64,000 bases of DNA from an uncultured Bacteroidales bacterium (GTDB lineage Bacteria; Bacteroidota; Bacteroidia; Bacteroidales; F082): positions 62,001-126,000 of the forward strand of contig ONJF01000001.1 of the NCBI GenBank assembly GCA_900318085.1, read 5' to 3'. The notes under the pieces were generated by a model that saw only the letters and a list, made by a program, of their open reading frames with translations, ran no database searches and was not told where the DNA came from. Shown piece by piece: positions 35,516-44,428 of this stretch (within the stretch, counting starts at the first letter, position 1; every line of letters begins with the position of its first letter). The position numbers and the translations under genes are program-made.

Positions 35516-35650
35516 GAGATTCCCCTGCGGGGAATGGAGTCGTAAGTTTTTTGTGTAATGCGGCGGCTTGTGAAGTTAACAAGTCGTAAGACGCATGAAG
35601 CCGCCGCCTTTTAACTATAGACAGAACTCCATTCCCGAAGTGAAACTCAC
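35516..35650. repeat. GAGATTCCC/GCGGCGGC palindromic element, copy 2
   Basis: GAGATTCCCC, GGGGAATGGAG (to 35539), GCGGCGGC (35560-35567), GCCGCCGC (35600-35607), CTCCATTCCCG (from 35628). The right end is degenerate (AAGTGAAACTCAC). It occupies the gap after the transketolase genes. Confidence 0.82.
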
Positions 35651-35669
35651 AAACTAAAAGATCGATTCA

Positions 35670-36842
35670 ATGAAAAGAATAACCTTTGTATTGTTATCCT
35701 TGGCCATTCTTACCCTGTTGCCTTCCTGTAACAACAAGAAGGAAGAACCCCAGGAGCAACCCAAGGCCATGAATGTCATTTATATGATTGGCGATGGCAT
35801 GGCATTGCCTCAAGTCTATGCCGCTATGTTGGCCTCGCATGACAAGATGACGTTCTCGCAATTCCCATACATCGGCGTGGTCGACACCCATTCGGCCAGC
35901 AACGACATCACTGACTCGGCTGCGGCTGGTACGGCTTTGGCCAGCGACCACAAGACCAACAACGCCATGTTGGGCGTGAATCCGGACTCCATACCCGTGA
36001 AGACGGTGCTTGAGGTGATGGCGGAACAAGGCAAGGAGACGGGCATTGTGGTTTCGAGTTATGTCACCCACGCCACACCTGCCGCTTTCTATGCCAAGGT
36101 GCCGCATCGCAAGCAGTATGAAGAAATCGCCATGCAGATGGCGGAGAATCCGTACCTCAACTTGATCATCGGCGGCGGCATGAAGTATTTCAACCAACGT
36201 AAGGACAGCCTCGACCTCGTCGCACGCATGGAGAACGAACTAGGCTGGAAGGTGTATGACACCCTCGACAATATCGACATCACCTGCAAGAAATATGCGG
36301 TGATGGCTAACGATAACCATATGCCACCGGCTGCCGAGCGTGGCGACTTCCTCCCGCGTGCCGTGAAGACGGCCTTGAAGACGTTGGACAGCGCCGAGAA
36401 TGGCTTCTTCCTCATGGTGGAAGGCTCACAGATCGACTTCGCTTGCCACGGCAACGACTCCACCTGGATGATGGACGAGATGCTCGACTTCGACTATGCC
36501 ATCAAGGTGGCCCTGGACTATGCCAAGGAGAAAGGCAACACCCTCGTCGTCGTCACTGCCGACCACGAGACGGGTGGACTCACCTTGCCCGACCCACAAG
36601 GCAAGTACACCAATGTGGTGTTCGATTATTCCACGGGTAGCCACACCTGCCTGCCAGTGCTGGTGTATGCCTATGGCCCTGGTGCCGAACAGTTCACGGG
36701 CTGGATGCAGAATACCGAACTCAAGGGCAAGATCTTGAATGCCTGTGGCTACGAGAACATCGGTGACGGCCTTCCCGAAGGGAAAGGACCGAAAATCATG
36801 CCCCGCAAGGTGAATCTCGACTCGCATCCTTCTCCGAAATAA
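35670..36842 (+). CDS. Alkaline phosphatase, lipoprotein form
   Basis: 390 aa. Lipoprotein signal MKRITFVLLSLAILTLLPSC (Cys20). PhoA-type fold: metal ligand Asp42 in MIGDGMALPQ, nucleophile Ser83 in DITDSAAAGTALAS, then VTHATPAAFYA, GGGMKYF, MVEGSQIDFACHGND and TADHETGGLTLP with metal-binding Asp/His. Releases phosphate from monoesters, probably in the periplasm or on the surface. It is followed after 11 nt by the glycosyltransferase gene. No Pho box was identified. Confidence 0.93.
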   Translation: MKRITFVLLSLAILTLLPSCNNKKEEPQEQPKAMNVIYMIGDGMALPQVYAAMLASHDKMTFSQFPYIGVVDTHSASNDITDSAAAGTALASDHKTNNAMLGVNPDSIPVKTVLEVMAEQGKETGIVVSSYVTHATPAAFYAKVPHRKQYEEIAMQMAENPYLNLIIGGGMKYFNQRKDSLDLVARMENELGWKVYDTLDNIDITCKKYAVMANDNHMPPAAERGDFLPRAVKTALKTLDSAENGFFLMVEGSQIDFACHGNDSTWMMDEMLDFDYAIKVALDYAKEKGNTLVVVTADHETGGLTLPDPQGKYTNVVFDYSTGSHTCLPVLVYAYGPGAEQFTGWMQNTELKGKILNACGYENIGDGLPEGKGPKIMPRKVNLDSHPSPK

Positions 36843-36853
36843 TACCGTAGCGC

Positions 36854-38806
36854 ATGAAACTTTCCGTCGTCATCGTCAACTACAACGTCGAGTATTTCCT
36901 CGAGCAGTGCCTGCACTCGGTGCGCCGCGCCATGCAAGGCATCGAGGGCGAGGTGTTTGTGGTCGACAACAACTCCGTCGACGGATCGTTGAAGATGCTG
37001 GCCCAGAAGTTCCCCGAGGTGAAGGTCATCGCCAACAAGGAAAATGTGGGCTTCAGCCGTGCCAACAACCAAGCCATCCGCATCTCGACAGGGGAGTATG
37101 TCTTGCTCCTCAACCCCGACACCGTGGTGGAGGACGACACTTTCACGAAATGTATCGCCTTCATGGACAGCCATCCCGATGCGGGAGGCCTCGGCGTGAA
37201 GATGGTGGACGGCAAGGGACAGTTTCTGCCCGAGTCGAAGCGTGGACTGCCTACGCCAGCCACGGCGTTCTATAAGATGTTTGGCCTTTGCAAACTCTTT
37301 CCTCACAGCAAGCGCTTCGCCCGTTATTACATGGGTCATCTCTCCAACGACGAAACCAATGAGGTGGAGATTCTTGCCGGCGCCTTCATGCTGATGCGCA
37401 AGGAGACCTTGGACAAGGTAGGCTTGTTGGACGAGACCTTCTTCATGTATGGCGAGGACATCGACCTTTCGTACCGCATCACGCAGGGCGGATACAAGAA
37501 CTACTATTTCCCGGAGACGCGCATCATCCATTACAAGGGCGAGAGCACCAAGAAGACCAGTGTCAACTATGTGTTCGTGTTCTACCGCGCCATGGAGATC
37601 TTTGCCAAGAAGCATTTCGGCAACACCTGGGCCAAGTCGTTCTCGTTTCTCATCAATATGGCCATCTACATCAAGGCCTTCTTCGCCCTCGTGTCGCAGT
37701 TCTTCCACAAGGCAGCCATCCCGTTCCTCGACGCGGTGTTGGGTTATGGAGGATTGGCGGCCATCAGCTATTATTGGGGTCGCAGCACCATCTACGCTGG
37801 TGTTGGCAGTTATCCGACGCTACTCTTTGCCGCCGTGTTGCCGGCCTATATCCTGATTTGGCTGCTGTCGACCTATTTTACTGGAGGTTACGACAAACCG
37901 TATAACATTGGCAAGGCCGTGCTCGGTGTGGCGTTTGGCAGCGGTATCATCCTGGTGCTTTATGCCTTGCTGCCCGAGAGCCTGCGTTTCTCGCGTGCCC
38001 TGATTCTTTTCGGCATGCTGTGGCTGGCACTGGAGATGAGCCTCACACGGTGCATCGGCATCCTCACGGGCAATGAGAACTTCCAGTCGAAACGGACGGA
38101 GAAGAAACGCTTCCTTGTCATCGGTAGCCCTGAAGAGACGCAGCGTGTCAACGCCATTTTGGAGAGCACCTCCATCAAGCCCGACTTCATCGGACTGGTG
38201 AGCTCTGAGACGCAAGGGGAGGCCCCCGAGGGTTTCATCGGTAACCTCTCTCAGGTGCCCGACATCATCGAGATCTACAAGATTACAGAGGTCATCTTCT
38301 GTTCCAAGGATGTGCCGCATCAAGTCATCATTGACAAGATGGTGGACTGGCATGCCACCAATGTCGACTATAAGATCGCTCCCGAGGACAGTCTGTCTAT
38401 CATTGGCAGCAACAGCATCAACACGCGTGGCGACCTCTATACCGTCGACATCAAAGCCATCGACACGGTGGCCAACCGCCGCAACAAGCGCCTCTTCGAT
38501 GTGGTGATGAGTGTGTTCAGCATCGTCTTCTGGCTGCCTTTGGCTTTGGTGGTGAAGAAGCCTGTGCGATTCCTGAAGAACGCCTTCTTCGTCTTGTTGG
38601 GCCGCCGCACATGGGTAGGCTATTGCCCGACGGAAGATGCCACACAAAAACTCCCCAAGATCCGCAAGGGCGTATACCACCCCGCTTCGTATATGGAAAA
38701 GGACATCGAGACCGATGCCCTGAACCAGATGAATCTGCTGTATGCGCGCGACTACACCGTCTGGAAAGATGCCGAAATCTTTTTCAGGTCGGTGGCGGCC
38801 AAATGA
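36854..38806 (+). CDS. GT2 glycosyltransferase fused to a membrane sugar-transferase-like region
   Basis: 650 aa. Residues 1-270 are a family 2 glycosyltransferase (LSVVIVNYNVEYFLEQCLHS; VVDNNSVDGS; NKENVGFSRANNQAI; LNPDTVV; FMYGEDIDLSYRI), close to rhamnosyltransferase-type enzymes. Then four or five hydrophobic helices (about 280-400). Then a Rossmann-like region (RFLVIGSPEETQRVNAILES...FIGLVSSET) resembling the N-terminal domain of polyprenyl glycosylphosphotransferases, and a last part beginning NKRLFDVVMSVFSIVFWLPL that resembles the membrane helix of that family but lacks its usual catalytic stretch. Probably makes cell-surface polysaccharide or O-glycan. Confidence 0.85.
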   Translation: MKLSVVIVNYNVEYFLEQCLHSVRRAMQGIEGEVFVVDNNSVDGSLKMLAQKFPEVKVIANKENVGFSRANNQAIRISTGEYVLLLNPDTVVEDDTFTKCIAFMDSHPDAGGLGVKMVDGKGQFLPESKRGLPTPATAFYKMFGLCKLFPHSKRFARYYMGHLSNDETNEVEILAGAFMLMRKETLDKVGLLDETFFMYGEDIDLSYRITQGGYKNYYFPETRIIHYKGESTKKTSVNYVFVFYRAMEIFAKKHFGNTWAKSFSFLINMAIYIKAFFALVSQFFHKAAIPFLDAVLGYGGLAAISYYWGRSTIYAGVGSYPTLLFAAVLPAYILIWLLSTYFTGGYDKPYNIGKAVLGVAFGSGIILVLYALLPESLRFSRALILFGMLWLALEMSLTRCIGILTGNENFQSKRTEKKRFLVIGSPEETQRVNAILESTSIKPDFIGLVSSETQGEAPEGFIGNLSQVPDIIEIYKITEVIFCSKDVPHQVIIDKMVDWHATNVDYKIAPEDSLSIIGSNSINTRGDLYTVDIKAIDTVANRRNKRLFDVVMSVFSIVFWLPLALVVKKPVRFLKNAFFVLLGRRTWVGYCPTEDATQKLPKIRKGVYHPASYMEKDIETDALNQMNLLYARDYTVWKDAEIFFRSVAAK

Positions 38807-38817
38807 GTGACAAAGAA

Positions 38818-38848
38818 AAAGCCTCGGTGGTGAACCGAGGCTTTTTTG
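38818..38848. terminator. Bidirectional terminator
   Basis: GCCTCGG (38821-38827), loop TGGTGAA, CCGAGGC (38835-38841), with an A run before and T6 after. It serves the convergent GT2 and nucleoside-hydrolase-like genes. Confidence 0.9.
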
Positions 38849-38853
38849 TTTGT

Positions 38854-40242
38854 TTAGTGTTGGATGGTCATCAACCGAATGTAATTGAGTAACTTGTTGC
38901 TCCACTCGGCATCACCTGGCAGTTGGTAACGGGTGTTGCCTTTAGGGTCAGGAGTGAAAAGGGTCTCGCCTGTAGGCGTGAGGGTGATCCATCCGCGTTG
39001 GGAGATTTGGTAGATGGCCTCGTCGCCTTCCACCGCGTTGATGACGGCCAGCGGATCCCACATCTTCTGGAATTTGTCTTCGACAAGGAACTCATAGATC
39101 CATTTGATGGGGTGGACATCGGTCCAACTCAAGTCTTCGATGACTTGCTTGGCGGAGTAATAGAGCGGGTCGCCCACCTCGCCAGGTGAGAAGACGATGT
39201 CGACATCTTTGGGCATCATCTCGAAGAATTTCAATGAGTATTCAATGGCTGCGGTGAGGTTGTAGTCATGCTCGAACGAGTCGCCAAACACACCGCCCAT
39301 GATATAGATGTCTTTTATCTTCTTTTGCACGAGTTCCAGGCCGGTCATCGGGCTGAACTCGTCGGGACCCGACTGAAGCAGACGCGACAGGCAAGTGACG
39401 AAACCGACAGAGACGACGGTCACCGACTTGTCGGGCTGTTGGGCCAGGATCTTGCGGTAGAGTTTGTAGCCATCCATGTATTCGCCGTCATCACCCACAG
39501 TACGCTTGAAGATGGGCTGGCCTTCGGTGTTGCGGGCATAGGCCATGTTGTGGTAGGGGATGAAGACACGAGGTGCCTTCACGCCAAACTTCTCCAGGCC
39601 GATGGGGATGTCGGGATACCCGTAGTAATTGTTCAACACATCGACGGCATCGGCATTGGCACGGTTCATGCGGTCGACGACGACACCGAGCAGGTTGCAG
39701 CGTTTCATGTCCATGTAACGGTAGAGCATCATCAGGGCGAAGAGGTCGTCGGTCGAGCTACCCATATCGCAGTCGTAGATGATGCGGATGTCTTTTTGCT
39801 CGTAGTTGGACTTGACGCTGATGCCGAATTTGTTGGAATAGACGATCTGCTGCTCGTTCTCGCGGGCAAAAGCGAGGGCAGCGGCCAAGCTGTCTTCAGG
39901 GAAGGGTTTGTTGCTGTCAAAATAGTAGTCGCCCTTGTCGGGATCGTACCAACCGCCTACGATGTTCTCGTGGGCATGGGCATGCTTGAGTACCTTGCGG
40001 ATGCTCTTGCGACTGAAACTGTTCTGCGTTTCTTTATAGGATACCATAATCCCTTCGGTAGGCTGGCGCATGGTGTTGAGATCCAAGGTGAAGCCTTTGG
40101 GATACATCTGCCCCATGACATAAATGACATTGGCCATGTCCTTGTCGGAGAGACGGTAGTCTTTGGCGTCTTTTTTCTGCGCAAACCCCATGGGGATGGC
40201 CATGAAAGCGACTAAAACAAAGGTGATAAAGCGTTTCATCAT
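38854..40242 (-). CDS. Secreted nucleoside-hydrolase-like protein 1
   Basis: 462 aa (MM start; the second Met at 40239 is equally possible). Signal peptide MMKRFITFVLVAFMAIPMGFA followed by QK. The N-terminal module, about 30-150, has TLDLNTMRQPTEGIMVSYKE, NSFSRKS, VGGWYDPDKGDYYFDS and ARENEQQIVY. The C-terminal part resembles inosine-uridine nucleoside hydrolases: IIYDCDMGSSTDDLFALMML contains the calcium-binding DxDxGxxxDD-type motif, with IYIMGGVFGDS and FSPGEVGDPLYY further on. Predicted to hydrolyse N-ribosides in the periplasm or outside the cell. Tandem paralogue at 40302. Confidence 0.85.
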   Translation of the reverse strand: MMKRFITFVLVAFMAIPMGFAQKKDAKDYRLSDKDMANVIYVMGQMYPKGFTLDLNTMRQPTEGIMVSYKETQNSFSRKSIRKVLKHAHAHENIVGGWYDPDKGDYYFDSNKPFPEDSLAAALAFARENEQQIVYSNKFGISVKSNYEQKDIRIIYDCDMGSSTDDLFALMMLYRYMDMKRCNLLGVVVDRMNRANADAVDVLNNYYGYPDIPIGLEKFGVKAPRVFIPYHNMAYARNTEGQPIFKRTVGDDGEYMDGYKLYRKILAQQPDKSVTVVSVGFVTCLSRLLQSGPDEFSPMTGLELVQKKIKDIYIMGGVFGDSFEHDYNLTAAIEYSLKFFEMMPKDVDIVFSPGEVGDPLYYSAKQVIEDLSWTDVHPIKWIYEFLVEDKFQKMWDPLAVINAVEGDEAIYQISQRGWITLTPTGETLFTPDPKGNTRYQLPGDAEWSNKLLNYIRLMTIQH

Positions 40243-40254
40243 TTCAATCTTTAG

Positions 40255-40300
40255 ATTTAAGTCTATATACTCTCAACTCTAAACACTAAACTCTCAACTC
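40255..40300 (-). repeat. ACTCTCAACTCTAAAC word repeat
   Basis: Reverse complement of the GTTTAGAGTTGAGAGT words at 33135-33290. It lies between the two nucleoside-hydrolase-like paralogues. Confidence 0.75.
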
Positions 40301-40301
40301 A

Positions 40302-41666
40302 TCAATGTTGAATAGCCATCAGGCGAATATACTTGAGCACCATATCGCACCACACGGCGTCTCCAGGATGTTGGTAACGAGCGTTGCCCTTCGGGTCGGC
40401 CTTGAAGAGGGTCTCGCCATTGGGGGTGAGGGTCACCCAGCCGCGTTCGGAGAGTTCATAGAAGTCGTCGCCTTCTACGGCTTGGAGGACAGCCTGCGGG
40501 TCCCACATCTTTTGGCCCGTGTTGCAGTTCAGGAATTGGTAGGTCCATTTGATGGGGTGGAGGTCGGTCCAACTCATGTCTGAGATGACGGTCTCGGGAC
40601 GGTAGTCAAGCGGGTCGCCCACCTCACCGGGTGAGAAGACGATGTCGACTTCCTTGGGCAGCAGCTCAAAGAACTTCAAAGAGAAATCGATGGCCTGCTT
40701 GAAGTTGTAGTCGGGCTCGACGGCTTTGCCGAACACACCGCCCATGGCGTAGATGTCTTTCACCTTGGCGCGGACCAGCTCGACGCCGTTGAGGGGTGAG
40801 AACTCATCGGGACCGGATTCGAGCAGTCGAGCCAGGGTCGTGACAAGACCGATGGAGGCGATGGTGACGCTGTGGTCGGGCTGTTCGCTCAACAGTTTAC
40901 GGTAGAGTTTGTAGCCTTCCATATAGGTGCCGTTGTCACCAACGCTGCGTTTGAACATCGGAACACCTTCCGTGGAACGGGCATACGGGAGGTTGTGGTA
41001 GGTGATCCACACATGGGTGTCCTTCTGTCCGTCGGTCTCTAAACCGATAGGGATGTCCGGGTAACCATAGAAGTTATTCATCACGTCGACGATGTCGGCA
41101 TTGGCCTTGCCCATGCGGTCGACGATGACGCCGATGAGGTTGCAGCGTTTCATGTCCATGTAGCGGTAGAGCATCATCAGAGCGAAGAGGTCGTCGGTCG
41201 AACTGCCCATGTCGCAGTCGAGGATGACGCGGATGTCGCGTTGCTCATAGTTCGTCCAGATGTTGATGTCTTTCGAGGCTACATAAACGGTGTGTTGGTC
41301 ATTGTCGCGTGCGAATTGCACGGCGGCAGCGAGGCTGTCCTCGGGGAACGAACGGTTGCTGTCGAAGTAGTACTTGTCTTCCTCTGCGTTGTACCAGCCA
41401 CCCACGAGGTTGTTGTGGGCGCGAGCATGCTTGATGACGGCAGGGATGCTCTTGCGGTCGAAGCTGTTTTGTGTAGCTTTGTAGGAGACAATCAAGCCTT
41501 CGGTAGGCTGGCGCATGGTGTTGAGGTCGAGGGTGAATCCGTCGGGATACATCTGTCCCATGGCATAGATGACATTGACCAGCTCTTTGTCGGTCAGCTT
41601 CTCTTGGGCGAAGCCGAACGAGGTCAGAGCGAGGAACATCACGATAAGGAGTCTTGCTTTTTTCAT
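40302..41666 (-). CDS. Secreted nucleoside-hydrolase-like protein 2
   Basis: 454 aa. Paralogue of the next gene along its whole length, with the same signal peptide type (MKKARLLIVMFLALTSFGFA), the same N-terminal module (TLDLNTMRQPTEGLIVSYKA; LVGGWYNAEEDKYYFDS) and the same hydrolase core (ILDCDMGSSTDDLFALMML; IGLETDGQKDTHVWITYHN; IYAMGGVFGKA; FSPGEVGDPLDY). Order of transcription is 41666 to 40302, then 40242 to 38854, with about 60 nt between them, so probably an operon arising by tandem duplication. All residues of the metal motif are kept in both copies. Confidence 0.85.
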   Translation of the reverse strand: MKKARLLIVMFLALTSFGFAQEKLTDKELVNVIYAMGQMYPDGFTLDLNTMRQPTEGLIVSYKATQNSFDRKSIPAVIKHARAHNNLVGGWYNAEEDKYYFDSNRSFPEDSLAAAVQFARDNDQHTVYVASKDINIWTNYEQRDIRVILDCDMGSSTDDLFALMMLYRYMDMKRCNLIGVIVDRMGKANADIVDVMNNFYGYPDIPIGLETDGQKDTHVWITYHNLPYARSTEGVPMFKRSVGDNGTYMEGYKLYRKLLSEQPDHSVTIASIGLVTTLARLLESGPDEFSPLNGVELVRAKVKDIYAMGGVFGKAVEPDYNFKQAIDFSLKFFELLPKEVDIVFSPGEVGDPLDYRPETVISDMSWTDLHPIKWTYQFLNCNTGQKMWDPQAVLQAVEGDDFYELSERGWVTLTPNGETLFKADPKGNARYQHPGDAVWCDMVLKYIRLMAIQH

Positions 41667-41699
41667 ATTTGTAAGTTTTTAATTGGTTGATAATTGCGA

Positions 41700-41776
41700 G
41701 TGTTGAGCCGTCAGCTATAAGCTATGTTGCTTCTTTGCTTATAGCTTACGGCTTATAGCTTATAGCTTAAAGCTTA
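41700..41776 (-). repeat. TATAGCTTA word repeat
   Basis: CAGCTATAAGCTATG, GCTTATAGCTTACGGC, TTATAGCTTATAGCTTAAAGCTTA. The stop codon of the GH109 gene is inside the tract. Confidence 0.75.
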
Positions 41777-43192
41777 TTGTGCATGCTTATAGCCTTTCAC
41801 CTTATCCCAGTCGCCACGCGTGAAGTCGGGCATCTGCACCGGCATACCGCCATTGGCGATGGAGGCGGCGGTCAGCTCACCGAGGCAGGACCATTCGGCG
41901 GCGTCGTAGACGTCTTGGTCAAGCGGCAGGCCATGTTGCAGGCAGTAGATGAGGCGATAGTCCATGATGAAGTCCATGCCGCCATGTCCGCCAACTTCCT
42001 TGGCTTTCTTTTCGATTTCAACCGCGATAGGGTGGAGGTAATTCTTCAAGATCATGTCGCGCACCTCAGCAGGAACGAAGCCGTGAGGGTTGAGTTTGGT
42101 GCCTTCGGGCAGGAAACCGGTGTGGAATTTGTCCTCGAGCACGGTGAAGCCTTCGATGGGGTATTTGTTGGCAAAGCCTTCGGTGCCGGTAAGTTGGTAC
42201 AGACGGTTGTAGGGCCTATAGGTGTAGACGTTATGTTCAATCAGGAAAGTCTTGCCTTTCTCGGTCTGGATCATCGTGGTGGTCATGTCGCCGTTGGCGA
42301 AGTCATCGACGCCCATCAGTTCCTTGGCGATTTTCTTGCCATTGTAGGACGGCGTGCTCATACAGACGAGGGTCTTCATGCGGTCGCCGCGGTGGATATT
42401 GAAGGCTTGGCAGAGGGGCCCGAGGCCGTGGGTGGGGTAGACGTCGCCGGCATGGGCTTGGTTGAATTCAAGACGCCAGTTTTCGTAGTATTCGCGCCAA
42501 TAGGGCTCCAGGTTATGGATGTAGGCGCCTTCGCCATGGATGAGTTCGCCGAACATGCCTTGTTGGGCCATGTTGAGGGCGGTCAACTCGAAGAAGTCGT
42601 AGCAGCAGTTCTCGAGCATCATGCAGTGGCGTTGGGTCTGTTCGGCCACGTCGACGAGTTGCCAGCATTCTTCAATGGTGGTGGCAGCAGGCACTTCGAG
42701 GGCCACGTGTTTGCCATGTTGCATGGCGTAGGTGGCCATCATGACGTGGGTCTGCCAGTTGGTGCAGATGTAGACGAGGTCGATGTCATCGCGCTCGCAG
42801 AGTTCGCGCCAGCCGTCACGACCTGTATAGGCGGCGGCACGCGGCAGTTTTTTCGCTTCAAGGATGTTGGTCTGCACGGCTTCCACGCGGTCGGGCTCGA
42901 TGTCGCATAAGGCCACGACAGTCACGCCGTCAATGTAGGTCATGCGGTCGACGGCATCGGGACCGCGCATGCCGAGGCCGATGAAGCCGATGCGGACATT
43001 CTCGATTGGGGCGACAGCGAGCTGAAGGACGCTCTTTTGACCTTCGACGCGCAAAGGCTCGTCGAAGAGGATGCTGTTGTCGACGATGACATAGTTGCCC
43101 TTGCGGGTGTCAGCTCCTCTTTGGGCATTGCAGACGAGGGCAGCAGCCAGCAGGAGTAGGGTGAGGAGGAGGTGGGGGATTCTGTTTTTCAT
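41774..43192 (-). CDS. GH109-type glycosidase (Gfo/Idh/MocA fold)
   Basis: 472 aa from ATG 43192; the open frame continues upstream to 44155, but that part is antisense to the NahK-like gene and a signal peptide begins here (MKNRIPHLLLTLLLLAAALV then CNAQ). NAD-binding Rossmann motif GFIGLGMRGPDAVDRM, then EVPAATTIEECWQLV, NCCYDFFELTALNMAQQGMF, HAGDVYPTHGLGP. This set is characteristic of glycoside hydrolase family 109, alpha-N-acetylgalactosaminidases that use a bound NAD. Predicted to act on terminal GalNAc of host glycans in the periplasm. Divergent from a NahK-like kinase, which fits GalNAc use. Confidence 0.88.
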   Translation of the reverse strand: MKNRIPHLLLTLLLLAAALVCNAQRGADTRKGNYVIVDNSILFDEPLRVEGQKSVLQLAVAPIENVRIGFIGLGMRGPDAVDRMTYIDGVTVVALCDIEPDRVEAVQTNILEAKKLPRAAAYTGRDGWRELCERDDIDLVYICTNWQTHVMMATYAMQHGKHVALEVPAATTIEECWQLVDVAEQTQRHCMMLENCCYDFFELTALNMAQQGMFGELIHGEGAYIHNLEPYWREYYENWRLEFNQAHAGDVYPTHGLGPLCQAFNIHRGDRMKTLVCMSTPSYNGKKIAKELMGVDDFANGDMTTTMIQTEKGKTFLIEHNVYTYRPYNRLYQLTGTEGFANKYPIEGFTVLEDKFHTGFLPEGTKLNPHGFVPAEVRDMILKNYLHPIAVEIEKKAKEVGGHGGMDFIMDYRLIYCLQHGLPLDQDVYDAAEWSCLGELTAASIANGGMPVQMPDFTRGDWDKVKGYKHAQ

Positions 43193-43204
43193 GTGGTTTA
43201 TGTG

Positions 43205-43270
43205 TTTGGAAGCCCTACACTGCACTGCGTTTGTGTAGGGTAAATTAAGGTATCGTGCCTTCGGCACGAG
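43205..43270. repeat. Two short hairpins in the divergent gap
   Basis: CCCTACAC (43213-43220) pairs with GTGTAGGG (43233-43240). CGTGCC (43254-43259) pairs with GGCACG (43263-43268) across TTC. Confidence 0.6.
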
Positions 43271-43296
43271 GTGACCCTCGAGCCTAAAAGTCATTG

Positions 43297-43304
43297 CAAA
43301 ATTA
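43297..43304 (-). promoter_or_regulatory. -7 box for the GH109 gene
   Basis: Plus-strand CAAAATTA, TAATTTTG on the minus strand. Transcription from here would give a leader of about 100 nt containing the two hairpins at 43205-43270. Confidence 0.5.
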
Positions 43305-43326
43305 GAAAATATCCATTCAAAATTCC

Positions 43327-43334
43327 TATCTTCG
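43327..43334 (+). promoter_or_regulatory. Possible -7 box for the NahK-like gene
   Basis: TATCTTCG, one mismatch from TATCTTTG, 18 nt before the ATG at 43352. Confidence 0.4.
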
Positions 43335-43351
43335 CCAAAAATTTCAGTGTA

Positions 43352-44428
43352 ATGAACGAACTTTTCACCATCGCGCGGCATTTCGTCGCCCCGAACACCA
43401 TCGAAGAGATAGCACTTCTTGGCAATGGACTCATCAACGACACCTATAAGATAATGGTGAGTGGCCAACCGAAGTATGTGCTGCAACGTATCAATAACGC
43501 CGTCTTCACCGATGTGGAGATGCTGCAAGGCAACATCGAGGCGGTGACGAGCCACATACGGCAGAAATATGAAAAACAGGGCGTTGCCGACCTCGGGCGG
43601 AGGGTGTTGCATTTCCTGAAAGCCGACACAGGGAAAACCTATGTCTTTGAGGATGGGAAATACTGGCGTGTGATGGATTTCATCGCCGACAGCTACACCT
43701 ATGAGGCCGTCACGCCGGAGTATGCCTACTATGCCGGTCGTTCCTTCGGTGACTTCGAGTCGCTGCTGACGGATCTGGAGGCGCCGATAGGGGAGATCAT
43801 CCCTGATTTCCATAACATCGAGTTTCGTTTGAAACAGCTGGATGAGGCCATTGCCGTGGATAAGGTGGGGCGTATGAACGACCCTGAAGTGCAGGCATAT
43901 GTGGCCAAAATCAAGGCGGTGGCAGATGAGATGTGCTTGGGAGAGCGGCTCTATCGAGAGGGAAAGTTGCCGAAACGCATCTGCCATTGCGACACCAAGG
44001 TGAACAATATGCTCTTTGATAAGGACGGCAATGTGCTCTGTGTCATAGACTTGGACACTGTCATGCCGAGTTTTGTCTTCTCCGACTTCGGCGATTTCTT
44101 GCGTTCGGCGGCCAACACGGGAGCCGAGGACGACCCTGATTTGGACAATATCCATTTCAACATGGAGGTCTTCAAGGCTTTTGCGAAAGGCTATCTGGAA
44201 GGCACCAAGTCATTTCTGTTGCCGATAGAGAAAGAGAACCTGCCTTATGCGGCAACACTGTTCCCTTACATGCAGGCGGTGCGTTTCTTCGCGGATTACA
44301 TCAACGGCGACACCTATTATAAGATAAGGTATCCCGAACACAACATGGTGCGCACGCGGGCCCAATGGAAATTGTACAAGGAGGCAGTAAAATGCCTGCC
44401 CGAAATGAAACAAATGTTGGATGTATAG
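43352..44428 (+). CDS. N-acetylhexosamine 1-kinase-like phosphotransferase
   Basis: 358 aa from ATG 43352, about the length of NahK enzymes. Aminoglycoside-phosphotransferase fold: GNGLINDTYKI near the N-terminus, YVLQRINNAVFTDVEMLQGN, catalytic loop HCDTKVNNMLFD and metal motif VIDLDTVMPSFVFSDFGDFL. NahK phosphorylates GlcNAc or GalNAc at C1 for salvage of mucin or milk-glycan sugars; homoserine kinase-type relatives are the alternative. The divergent GH109 gene supports the amino-sugar role. The stop codon lies in a GTAGAGACG-type palindrome. Cytoplasmic. Confidence 0.82.
   Translation: MNELFTIARHFVAPNTIEEIALLGNGLINDTYKIMVSGQPKYVLQRINNAVFTDVEMLQGNIEAVTSHIRQKYEKQGVADLGRRVLHFLKADTGKTYVFEDGKYWRVMDFIADSYTYEAVTPEYAYYAGRSFGDFESLLTDLEAPIGEIIPDFHNIEFRLKQLDEAIAVDKVGRMNDPEVQAYVAKIKAVADEMCLGERLYREGKLPKRICHCDTKVNNMLFDKDGNVLCVIDLDTVMPSFVFSDFGDFLRSAANTGAEDDPDLDNIHFNMEVFKAFAKGYLEGTKSFLLPIEKENLPYAATLFPYMQAVRFFADYINGDTYYKIRYPEHNMVRTRAQWKLYKEAVKCLPEMKQMLDV

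Noticed and set aside
43193..44155. Upstream extension of the GH109 frame
   Set aside because: The extra 320 codons are antisense to the NahK-like gene. A signal peptide and a promoter box mark the true start at 43192.
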